The notes below the pieces were generated by a model. The model saw only the letters and a list, made by a program, of their open reading frames with translations, was not told where the DNA came from and did no database searches. Both the position numbers and the translations under genes were made by a program. Positions 33,580-43,931 of a stretch of DNA of 64,000 bases are shown piece by piece. Position 1 is the stretch's first letter; each line of letters starts with the position of its first letter. The DNA comes from Mytilus trossulus (lineage: Eukaryota; Mollusca; Bivalvia; Mytilida; Mytilidae), in NCBI RefSeq assembly GCF_036588685.1, contig NC_086378.1:18019578-18083577 (forward strand), read 5' to 3'.

Positions 33580-33753
33580 AAAATAATTGATGCAAGCTAT
33601 ACTTTATTTTAGTTTAAACATGGGTAGGCTTTTTGTTTGTGTTATTTTAGCCCTCACTATCACTCAGGCAAAATGAATCACGAAAATATTATAATGCCTA
33701 CCCATCATGCCCATGTTAAAACTACATTAAAGTATAGCTTGCATCAATTATTT
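33580..33753. repeat. Hairpin element just upstream of the NFKBIZ-like start exon
   Basis: AATAATTGATGCAAGCTATA and following bases at 33580-33629 recur inverted at 33696-33752, perfect over about 26 bp and then imperfect to GGGTAGGC. It ends about 70 bp before the splice acceptor of the exon with the ATG. Confidence 0.85.
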
Positions 33754-33824
33754 CTTAAGTCACAAAAATAAAATTAAATGCACAAATAAATTGCAGAATT
33801 TACAGTCTTTGTTTGTTTACAGGC

Positions 33825-36117
33825 ATGACTAAGTTACAAATTACTGAAAACAATGGAAAGACTGGAGAGAAAAGTACAGAAGATCTATGTGACCTTTTGT
33901 TGAGTCTAAAAATAGAAAAACTTAACTCGAAAGGACCGGTAAGCTTAATTATCATTAGAGTTCAGTATTTTTAAACATGATTGTTATGATGCAAATGCAG
34001 TATCAAAGGCATACATTGTATCAGTTGCTTATAACAGTACATTAAATTTACTGTATTTTCCACTTAACTGTATTCATCTATCATATACATCCAAACTGTT
34101 TCAGTATTGTCTATATATAGACAGATTTGCATATATGATTTAAACTAAATGGACATATATTGTACATTACACATGACAAGACATTTTTTTTTAGTTTTAA
34201 TTACAATGATTTATGTCATGTATGTAATAATTCTACAGTAAGCAGTCAAGCAAATTGTTAAACTTTGTTAAAATCTGAGTAAATTTTTGTCAGTTTTTTT
34301 TTAAGAATATGTAGAACAAAATTGTATCTGTTGGACATTTTTAACATTTTAGAATGGACTAATTCAGAGAGGAAAGCCACAGGCTAGACAACCAGTAAAT
34401 TCAAACTATATTCAGAAGAGATCATTTCCAGATTGGCAATTCCCAGATTTAAAAGTTTCTGAACTTTATGGTAGTGTTGTGAAAGTTGATTCCCCTGATG
34501 GCTTTCCATATTTTCCAAATGATAACCACATAGGCCATCAGAACATACCTAAGTTCCCACCACAAAATAATCTTGTTCAGGGTGTAGACTTTAGTTGTCA
34601 GGTGTGGCAACGACAGAACTACCCGTATTGGCAATATAACAGACGTTCAAGGCCGGTACCAGGTCGATCTGACCCAAATGTTAGTGATGGACCAGTTAAT
34701 TTGCCAAGTAGGAGCAATAACATGCTACCTGATATATTAGATGGACCAGGATCCAGGAGTAAATCATCCAGCAGCAGTAAGATTTTAGTCCTAATTTGTT
34801 TTTTAAATATTTAATTTAATTGAAGTGAAAAAATAATTTCAAATTTCCAGTTATTATTAAAAAAATATTTGTGTTGTACAATGCACACATTATTCAGACA
34901 GCAAAAGTCAAACACAATACCAAGGCAAGGTTGGAAGTTTATATTAAGCATTAGAAGATTTGGGATTAATAACAAAGTTCCCACTAACATGACTAAATTA
35001 TTTGGTTTTTTACTTTGACAAAGGTATTTACCATTGTTATATTTGGATCACAGCAGCTCATGTCAGATGTGGATACAGATTAATAGGACTAGTGCATGAA
35101 CTTGAGCAATTTGAGAATTATATCTTTGAACAAAACATAGCTGTTATTTTGTTTCCACACATTTAGATAAAAAAAGTTCAGTAGAGAATTGAGAATGGAA
35201 ATAGGGAATGTGCCAAAGTGACAACAACCTGACCAAAGAGCAGACAACAGCAGAAGGTCACCAACAGGTCTTCAATGCAACTAGAAATTCCTGCACCCGG
35301 AGTTTATTTGCACATACATAATATTTATTACTTTGTTCCTGTTAAGTGCCAAATAACAAAAAGAAACAACACTAGTCATGCTAGCTATATATAGTAACCC
35401 AGAGGAAATAAGTAATGGCTCACACAATTTTTATGGCTTAAAATAGAAGGAACTACCTACAAGTAGATGTTTTACAATTCAGTGAACATATTGAGTAGCT
35501 TTCAACAAAATCAGTAAGAACAAAATAGCACCAACAAAAACCAACATCGCAGCATTTTGATATATATTGACAATTTATGAATCTTTGATAGGCTCATTCC
35601 GTTTGGTAGGTGACTGTCTCATTGCCATATAAATGTGTTTGTTTAATCCTTCTAATATGATAATTATTTCAGATGATATAGAAACAGATGAAGTACCCTA
35701 TGGGCCAGCATATGATTTAGATGACCCTTTCCTCCGTTCATTAACAGATCAGCAGTTTCCATTGTTTGAAGAAATCACTAATTTACACAGAGGTTCAAAA
35801 GACTTTGAATATATCAATGAGAATAGTAATTCTAGCAGCAGTGATGCGTTTAGCCAAAATTCCCCATATAGTCAACCTTCCCCGCTAAATAATCACGTTG
35901 ACAGTGATCTGAATGATATCAACAACATCATCAATGAATACTCTTATACCACAAGTCCAAGCAGTAAAGTTGTCACAACCTTGGAAAAGTGTCGCTTGTC
36001 ACCTGATACTGTTGAAGTCATTGACCCCAGTCGTAAACGGAGAGGCCAGGACGGACAACCATCTCCACCAAAACAACCTCATCTTGACTTTCCCGATGCT
36101 GATGAAGATGGCGACAG
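33825..36117 (+). CDS. NFKBIZ: NFKBIZ-like exons 1-3: N-terminal region
   Basis: Exon 1 (33825-33938) begins MTKLQITENNGKTGEKS and has an amphipathic LCDLLLSLKIEKL stretch. Exon 2 (34353-34776) is Pro/Asn/Tyr-rich (PYFPNDNH; WQRQNYPYWQYNRR). Exon 3 (35673-36117) is acidic and Ser-rich, with NDINNIINEYS and an RKRR cluster at 300-303 followed by SPPKQP. No known domain is recognised. An N-terminal activation region would fit IkappaB-zeta, but it is not shown by the sequence. A family A repeat sits in intron 2. Confidence 0.82.
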
Positions 36118-39100
36118 GTAACTATGGTAACAATAGGTCTTTGTTAAACTCCTACAGTTGATCAAATTTGGAGTTCTGGCACTTGACTTGCCTTAAAAAT
36201 TTGATACTATAGAAATTATTCTGTGATGCTGAAAAAACATTTAATTTTCTGAGAAAGTGGACAAACTTGAAACTGAAAATGTTGAATACAGTTTTAGTTA
36301 TTAGGTTGTTTGTTGCATATGAATATCAGAATATTGGGATATACTTAGCCAAATACTTAAAAAATCAATGTATAACTTCCCTTACATTTCTCACTACTTA
36401 ATAAGTAAAACAATTTCCTTGTATTTATTTCTATGAATAGAGGAATTTTTTCCTTATTTGTGAAATCCAACCTTTACATGTTTTGTGTGGTTGCCTATGA
36501 ATTAGAAACAGTCAATTATTTAAAGTCATATACAACACATGTATACAGATAAGGAGATGTGATATGATTGCCAATGAGACAACTATACACCAAAGTTCAA
36601 ATGGAGTGGACGTAAACAATTTAACGCATTAATGCAACTTTCAACAATGAGAAAAGAACAGTATAGTCAGCTATAAACATGATAAAAGGCCCCAAACATG
36701 AAAAATATAAAACAATTCAATTGAGAAAAGTAAAGGCTTAATTTATAACAAAACTGTTGGGGAACTAATATATGAGAGACATCAACAAAGTACAACCACT
36801 GAGGCACATATAAGAAAGAAGTGGGGTTAAAAGTGTTGCCTACCCACCCCTTTACCTAGGGTATTTGTTTAACAGTACATGTACATTATTTATAAAAACA
36901 AATGATTAAATTCAGTTGAAAATGACTTATCGTTCTTCAATACTTTCTTATTTTCCAGCAATAAAATGAGGATCTTAATGATGAAGACAAATTATTTTTG
37001 CTTTTATGTCCTATAGAGAGTTACTTTATGATAATACATTTCTTGTTTACTTTGAATGACAAAGATCACAATTATTATTTTCTGTACATTTCATTCTTTG
37101 ACTGATGATGACTTTCATTTACTGTTGCAGTGTCCTACATTCTTTGGTGATTGCTGATGACTTTACAGATGATGACATGGAGAAGATCTTGTATTATTTG
37201 GAACTGGACTCGGCTGATCAGTTATCAGATATAATTGACAAACAGAACAACATGTGGAGGGTAGGTGAACACTTGACATCTCTTGTTTAATTTCAATATA
37301 TAGCATAAAATTGAGAACGGAAATGGGGAATGTGTCAAAGAGACAACAACAGGACCATAGAAAAAACAACAGCAGAAGGTCACGAACAGGTCTTCAATGT
37401 AGCGAGAAATTCACCCACCTGGAGGCGTCCTTCAGCTGGCCCCTAAACAAATATATATTTATTCAGTGATAATGAATGCCATACTAATTTCCAAATTGTA
37501 CACAAGAAACTAAAATTAAAATAATATTAGACTAACAAAGGCCAGAGGCTCTCGACTTGGGACAGGCACAAAAATGAGACGGAGTTAATATAAAAATATT
37601 TTTTTTGGCGGGAATTTGCCCCAAAGTGGGTCAACAGGTGCAAAAAGCATCAATTTTTCCGATTTTTCACCTCTTCTCTTGACCCAGAAGACCCAGGGTT
37701 GCTGGTTAAGGTATCCAGCTGTAGCCTGCGTGTAGAGTGGACCCTAGTGAACAAATTGACCCCAACAGTTGTTAGGTCGGAGTGAATCTGATCTTGATTC
37801 ATCAGTCTACAGAAGGTCATTTGGACTCAAAATACCGAATTTCACGATTTTTGCCGATTTTTGACTTCGAATAGACCCAAAACCGGAAGTAGTTGTTTCC
37901 TATGCGTATTTCAATAATAATAATGATCAGTAGTTATATGGCTGTGGGTTTGCACTATCTTTGCCAGTTTTATGCCTCTGAACGTCTTGTGTAAGATACA
38001 GATGTAAAGCCTACCCCTCCAGAAAACCGAGTTTTAGCCAATTTCAATTTTCCAAGTCCGTATTTGTGCTCAAAATGCTACTTATACATGAGAAACGTGA
38101 ATATGGATAGCCTCAGGTTGACGGAACATGCATAACTTTTAAAATAAGTATCATAAAGTGGACTTCTAAAAGTATGGAACACCATTGGAGCCAAATAACG
38201 GTTATTAGGGTCTGCCCGTCAAAAGACGGGTACCGCATGGTAAGGGTTAACAACTATAGGTCACCGTACAGTCTTCAACAATGAGCAAAGCCCATAGAGC
38301 AAAGTCAGCTATAAAAGGCCCCAATAGACAATGTAAAACAATTCAAACGAGAAAACTAACGGCCTTATTTATGTAAAAAAATTAACGAAAGACAAATATG
38401 TAACACATAAACAAACGACAACCACTGAATTTACAGGCTCCTGACTTTGAACAGGCACATACATAATACATAATACATAAATAATGTGGCGGGGTTAAAG
38501 ATGTTAGCGGGATCCCAACCCTCCCCAAACCTGGGACAGTGGTTTAACAGTAAAACATTTATAAAATCATCTAACACTAGTCTACAACAATTTTAGCATT
38601 CCCATAATACATGTTTACAGAAAGTTTGACAAAGTCCTTTACAAAGATCCTGTCATCTGTGTAAATATTTTGTAAACTAATCTTTTTTTTATTATAGACT
38701 GCCTTGTTCTTGGCTGTGTTATCAGAGAAGACAGAATTTGTTCAGTGTTTATTAGATCATGGAGCAGATCCAAACATACAGGGAAAGGTAATTCTAAATT
38801 TTACAACTTTAAAATGAGTTCATACAATGTACTATAAATAGAAAAAATCTATTACCTCCCTTAAATTGTCAGGCACACATGTATATCTCTAAAGATGAAA
38901 ACTGTTTTGTCAGGAATGCAATTTAGATACTGTAAATTTAGAAATTAATGCGAGGTTTTTATTATTGTGAAAAATGCGACTGAGTTGTAAACGCAATAAT
39001 TTAAACTCGCATTTTGATATATTTTATATGAATTTAATAGGATTTTTCTCAAAATCGTAAAAATTAAACTCGCATTTAAGTCTAAAATGACAAAATCGCA

Positions 39101-42100
39101 AAAATAAATGCACGCGATAATTTCTTAATTTACAGTATATGATTAAAGAAATTCTTTTATATAAAAACCATTGATATTAACATTTGACTCTTTTTTATCA
39201 CTTTGTACATTTTGTATATTGGGTTTAAACAAAAATCTCTTCGGATGCCAGAGCGCTCAGAGGTAACTATGACCTTTGGTAGGAAAAACTGACAAGTCAA
39301 TTAAGATTTAAGTTTAATACCTGCGATGTGGGAAGGGAGGTGTGTGTTAAACTTACAACCTCAGAATTGACAGACCAGTGATAGAGTAAATAAAATTGAG
39401 AAAGGAAATGGGGAATGTGTCAAAGTGACAAAGTGACAACAACCTGACCATAGAGCAGACAACAGCCAAAGGCCACCAATGGGTCAAGAGCATAGTGGAC
39501 TAAGTAGTTTATTAACAGTGATACAGTAAATTAACTACTTAGACCACTATGCTCTTGAGACCCCTATTTTGAACAAGACCACTATGCTCTTGAGACTCCC
39601 ATTTAGAACAGATTTTAGTGGGAAATGATGTAAGTAAAAGCTGAAACTCTGAAAATTCTCTTGAATTTTGTTTAGAATTTTTGCTTTTGTTTACAGATAC
39701 AGTATTCAGCTGACACATATGACCTAAGGACACCATTAATGTTGTCTGTAGAGAGGGGAGATAACTCTTTAGAGATAACTAAGATGTTACTGGAATCACT
39801 AGACATGAATATCAACTGTAGGAGTGAAAGTGACAGTAAGTCTTAGAACAAAACAGACGATAAATTGTGTATTTACATTTTATTAGAATGCTAGAAGATA
39901 TCGTAACAAGCAAAACCTTTTTTCAAAGTTTATCCAAATGAAATGGATTGAGAATTACAAGAAACATAATTATTTACTTTGAAAATATTTCATACAAATT
40001 AAGTCTGATTTCTTACTTTTGCCGAAAATACACATCTAAAGTAATGCTCTTAATGTCTCTAAATGATTAAAGTCAAGAAATCATAATATTCGTTGGCTTT
40101 GAGCTTTACAGTTCTATCTATTATGAAATGGAGCATGTGGACTGATACATGTTTTTCAATAATTAATTATGTTGGCTGTGTATGAAATTGTAAGATCAAT
40201 ATTTTTCATTAAAAGACTAGAAAGCCTACACAAATCTGTTTTCAGAACAAATAGTTTTTCAGTGATAGTTTTACATTATTACAACAAAAATGTATCTACC
40301 AAGAGAACAAGATACTGTTCTATATTTAAGGTTTTCACATTACAAAAGAGGAGTTATGCCTTGTTATTTTTTTTATTTGTTTATGAAATTCACAAAACAA
40401 TCTATTTACTGTGGATTCATTATTATTCGTTGGATACCAATTTTCGTGGATTTCATGGATACAGTTAAACCACGAAATTAAATGTTCAACGAATGACAAA
40501 TTTTCAATAGGCTTGTATGCAGACTTATGCAAAACCACGAAATCAAATATCCACAAACATGTAAGTTTTCCTCAATCCACGAAAATTGGTACCCACGAAA
40601 ATAAATGAATCCACAGTAAAATGATAATTTGAGTGTACATTGAAAGCTCATTCTACTTCATGCCTGAAGATCATTTCATTTTAGGTTATTTTGTATGTCG
40701 CCAGTGTGAGCATTGTCCCTACACACATCCCTTGCCAATAAATCTGTCATTGAAGCAGAACATACAGACTAACATGTAAAGTAAAATTGTGTGCCTCTAA
40801 TATCAAGAACTTTAAAGTCATGTAAATTCTTTTCATTTCAGGATTAACAGCACTTCATATAGCTCTGAAATCACACAGATTACCCAGCAGTAACCGTGGA
40901 GGACTGGATTGTACAAAAACAGTAAAGCTGTTGATAATGAATGAGGCCGACACAGATTTAGGGGTACTTTAAATTTATATCATATAAAATTATACCTGAT
41001 AAGGCAGAACATACAATGAAAAAAATATAACTAATTTTGTATAGTAATGAAAAGTACACACATGTTTTCTTAATTTATGAATATCTATTTGCAATTAGCA
41101 TCCACACTACTAAAAAAATGAGGAGACCTAAATACAAAGAAGAAGTAAAATCGCAAAAATACCGAACTCTGTGGAAATTTCAAAACAAAAAGTCCCTAAT
41201 CATATGACAAAATCAACAGCTGAAGCACAATAAACAAATGGCCAACAAATCTCAAATTTCTGACTAGGTGCAGGCATTTTTTTAAGTAGAAAATAAAGGA
41301 TTTAACCTGGTTTTACAGCTAGCCAAACCTCTCACTTGTTTGGAAATTGAATATAAACCTGCCTTGGAATGTCAAAATAATACTGTATAACCAGTTGTTC
41401 TTATTCAGAGTAGAAAGCTGATATTTGTTTAAGATATAAAAGACATTTAAAGAATTAAATGGCATGTCTCTTTGATGAAATTGCATTTAATCTTTACAGT
41501 GAAATAAGTAAAACATTTTTAAATTATACAAATATTTTATTCAATTGTAATTTATGCTTTTTACTTTAACCATGCAAGTACTGCAATATTAAAACATTTT
41601 CTGAAATTTAGACTAGTAAATGCAGACAAATATAGATAATATATACTGCTAAATATACTTTACTAAGTCATACTGAATGTGTTTGTAAGCTGGACTGCTT
41701 GCCTGTTGCATACTGTTATTTTAAATATAGAATTGCAAGTTGTTAATTTTCTCCAACAGGAAGATAGAAGTAGTAAAACCCCCTTGATGTTGGTCATTGA
41801 TACCTGTGATTTGAGTCTGGTCAAAGTTTTTATCAATTGTGACACAGAAAAAAACCCAGAAACAATAAGATCAAAGATGAACGCTACAACACGGTCAGGT
41901 GACACCGCGTTACACTTCGCTGCGGGTGCTAATTTCGAACGTAAAAAGAAGTGCAATTTGTTACGACTTCTTGTCAACAGTGGAGCAGACAGTAGTATTG
42001 AAAACAATGAAAAAGAGAAACCAGAAAGCATTACAACTAAAGATCTGGTAAGATTTATTTCAGGAAGAATAATGTCTTTACTTGTGATTTATGATTTATT

Positions 42101-43931
42101 TTTTTAGAAAGAATAAAGTCTTTATATGTGATTTATCATCTATTTGCAATCTAGAAATATGTTAAAGCAAACAAACATCTTATTAAATGAATTTCTTATG
42201 GTCTATACCATTATTTCTACTGCAAAATATCATGATTGTGTTGATCCTTTGCCACATTTTAGAAGTCAAAACGTTCGGAACACCTCCTGACAATAAACTC
42301 TGACAAATATATACTTTAAGTACAGGTATTTAAAAAGAAATGTTACAAATCATTCATTATTTGGTTTATTTAAAGATACTTTTAATTCAGAAATTATTGC
42401 ATGCATTTATTATTGCTATTTTGTCATTTTAGTTTAAAATGCGATTTTATATTTTGCGATATTGAGTAAAAATTAGTTTAATTCATATGAAAAATTTGAA
42501 ATTGCGAGTTTGAATTATTGCGATCATAACCCTGTTGCATTTTTTGCAAAAATTCAAACATTGCAATAATTTCTGTATCGTCGTGTCATATGTTTTCGTA
42601 TGTCATATGTTTTCGTATCAACCACATTTCGTCGGTTTCGGCTGCATACGCGTACATTGTGGCGTGTTTTTCGGTTTCTATATTTAGAACAACAACACCA
42701 CTACAACTTGACATATTTAAAACATATTCAACGTCGCTTTTTAAAGACGTTAGAACAAATTAAATAAAACTGACCTATTTAGCCATTTTTATTTAATGTC
42801 AAAAATATGCATCACTAGAATAGCTATAGAAAAAAATTCTGAAGGGTTAAAATAAAGTCCAGATATGTTTTTTGCAAGTCAGATACCGGATCTTCAAGAC
42901 ATATGACTGTCATGTGTTTTTTGGGCCGTTTTAATTACAAACCAGTGAGTTAAAATTAGTAGGGTTCTTATATAAAATGGTTGTTCAAAATCTAATTATT
43001 CAATATTTCATTTATAATTTTTTTGTATACATCCTTGATTCATGAAGATGAAACAGTCTTGACTTTTTATATTTAATCCTAAATTTTGAAAACTGCATTT
43101 TATTTTAGAAAAAATAATGTATTTTGTACAAACCAGGTGCCAATCTGAAATTAATCAAAATCTTAAAATTTCAGCACACAATTTACCAACCTAAAACTAT
43201 TTGCTAGTAATTTTTAGTACTGAAAAGTATTTATTTACTTTTTTTATGATTCAAGCGATCATTAGAACCACGACTTTAGAAAATATTAATTTCCGGATTT
43301 TGTAGTCATTTCCTGTCCGTGTACTTATCCAATTTCTATTTCATACGAAAACATATGACGCCGTTTTTTTGACATACAAAAATCGCAAAGTAATCGGAAA
43401 CAGTAAAAAATCGTAGTAAGCATTGAAAAAAAATCTAGATACCTTAAATCAATCTACAGGACATGCTTTTTAAATTTGAGTAAACACCGGAATAAAAACT
43501 CCAACAGTGAAAACTGTAAGCAGTGAAAATTGTTATTAGTACGAAAACACATTACACGATGATATATACAATTCACAACTATAAATACACATACAGCTTC
43601 ACTATTATCATCTATGTTTTGTCATACATTGTTTGTTCATTTACATGTCAATCCATTGTCAGTAGTAATGAAACAAGTATGAACTGACACTCTACATGTA
43701 CAAAATTTCACAAATAGAATACACATTAATGTCATTTACTACATTTAAGTTTTAAATATCATATTTCAAACAAACTCCTTTTTGGGGATAAATTAACTAT
43801 GGATGAATAAATTTGAAGTATCAATTAATGGTTGATGATTTATCTAACATTGACACCTGAGGAATATCAACAAAGTATTTAAGTGATTATGATATCTTTA
43901 CTTTCAGTGGAAAGAAGCATTTAAATGTTAG
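33825..43931 (+). CDS. NFKBIZ: IkappaB-zeta/IkappaB-NS-like nuclear IkappaB, 9 coding exons
   Basis: Probable nuclear NF-kappaB co-regulator. Coding exons are 33825-33938, 34353-34776, 35673-36117, 37131-37260, 38698-38787, 39697-39835, 40842-40963, 41760-42047 and 43908-43931. All introns are GT-AG with compatible phases; the total is 1776 nt or 591 residues. The ATG lies two bases after an acceptor (TTTACAG), so a non-coding first exon is expected. Residues 1-327 are Ser/Asn/Pro-rich with an acidic segment (LDDPFLRSLTDQQFPLFEEI) and an RKRR cluster at 300-303. Residues about 329-575 hold about six ankyrin-type repeats, including TALFLAVLSEKTEFVQCLLD, TPLMLSVERG, LTALHIALKSH, KTPLMLVIDTC and SGDTALHFAAG. 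The last repeat and its NSGADSSIENNEKEKP extension resemble the C-terminus of IkappaB-zeta and IkappaB-NS. No DSGxxS degron is seen. NFKBID is the alternative name. Confidence 0.88.
35185..35300 (+). repeat. Family A repeat fragment
   Basis: Carries GAGAATTGAGAATGGAAAT, GAGCAGACAACAGCAGAAGG and CTGCACCCGGAG. It is the first fifth of the family, in intron 2 of the NFKBIZ-like gene. Confidence 0.8.
36543..36890 (+). repeat. Family B repeat, decayed copy
   Basis: Begins ATAAGGAGATGTGATATGAT and keeps GATTGCCAATGAGACAACTA and AGTCAGCTATAAACATGATA. It lies in intron 3 of the NFKBIZ-like gene. Confidence 0.75.
37131..43931 (+). CDS. NFKBIZ: NFKBIZ-like exons 4-9: ankyrin domain and end
   Basis: Exon 4 (37131-37260) opens the domain with LHSLVIADDFTDDDMEKILY. 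Exon 5 (38698-38787) is a textbook repeat ending DHGADPNIQGK. Exon 6 (39697-39835), exon 7 (40842-40963) and exon 8 (41760-42047) carry the rest. Exon 8 ends EKPESITTKDL. Exon 9 (43908-43931) supplies only seven codons, WKEAFKC, and the stop after a 1.86-kb intron. If exon 9 were skipped, the exon 8 donor would read through to a TAG at about 42104 within the intron. Confidence 0.85.
37303..37600 (+). repeat. Family A repeat, partial copy
   Basis: Runs from AAAATTGAGAACGGAAATGG through GGAGGCGTCCTTCAGCTGGC to GGGACAGGCACAAAAATGAG, then stops abruptly. It lies in intron 4. Confidence 0.85.
37601..38235. other. Unknown insert between two repeats in intron 4
   Basis: About 620 bp of less AT-rich DNA begins TTTTTTTTGGCGGGAATTTG and ends near the palindrome CCCGTCAAAAGACGGG (38216-38231). 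It joins family A on its left to the middle of a family B copy on its right. It has no coding frame and I do not recognise it. Confidence 0.4.
38236..38600 (+). repeat. Family B repeat, 5'-truncated
   Basis: Starts inside the family at AACAACTATAGGTCACCGTA and continues through GAGAAAACTAACGGCCTTAT to AACCTGGGACAGTGGTTTAA. Confidence 0.85.
38928..39137. repeat. MITE with TACTGTAAATT ends
   Basis: TACTGTAAATTTAGAAATTA at the left is answered by TAATTTCTTAATTTACAGTA at the right. The interior repeats AAACTCGCATTT and AAAATCGCAAAAAT. The outer TA could be the target duplication. A related unit lies at about 42370-42584. Confidence 0.75.
39390..39486 (+). repeat. Family A fragment
   Basis: AAATTGAGAAAGGAAATGGG to GCCACCAATGGGTC, interrupted by the small foldback unit that follows. 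Confidence 0.8.
39481..39597. repeat. Miniature foldback unit with 20-bp word
   Basis: GACCACTATGCTCTTGAGAC stands twice on the right (39542-39562 and 39578-39597). Its inverse, CAAGAGCATAGTGGACTAAG, stands once on the left (39485 on). The arms pair over about 34 bp around a 16-bp loop. It lies about 100 bp upstream of the acceptor of exon 6. Confidence 0.8.
40403..40620. repeat. MITE with ACTGTGGATTCATT ends
   Basis: ACTGTGGATTCATTATTATT at the left is matched in inverse by AATAAATGAATCCACAGTA at the right. The next blocks (ACCAATTTTCGTGGATTTC against its inverse) extend the symmetry to about 50 bp. TA or TTA flanks both ends, as in Tc1/mariner-type MITEs. It lies in intron 6 of the NFKBIZ-like gene. 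Confidence 0.85.
41095..41400 (+). repeat. SINE-like dispersed repeat, third family
   Basis: Blocks such as AAAATCGCAAAAATACCGAA, AAAGTCCCTAATCATATGAC and ACAGCTAGCCAAACCTCTCA look like a dispersed family I associate with bivalve genomes. There is only one copy in this window, so the call rests on recall. Confidence 0.45.
42370..42584. repeat. Decayed MITE related to 38928-39137
   Basis: AATTCAGAAATTATTGCATG at the left and CATTGCAATAATTTCTGTAT at the right are imperfect inverse ends. The interior has AAATTGCGAGTTTGAATTAT. It abuts the next element. Confidence 0.6.
42585..43359. mobile_element. Foldback-like element with GTCATATGTTTTCGTAT ends
   Basis: The 17-bp word GTCATATGTTTTCGTAT occurs twice in tandem at the left end (42585-42618) and once in exact inverse at the right end (43343-43359). 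The 775-bp unit has no coding frame and no clear target duplication. It lies inside the last intron of the NFKBIZ-like gene, next to a MITE. Confidence 0.75.

Noticed and set aside
42585..43359. A target duplication for the GTCATATG-ended element
   Set aside because: The flanks TCGT and GCCG do not match, so none is claimed.
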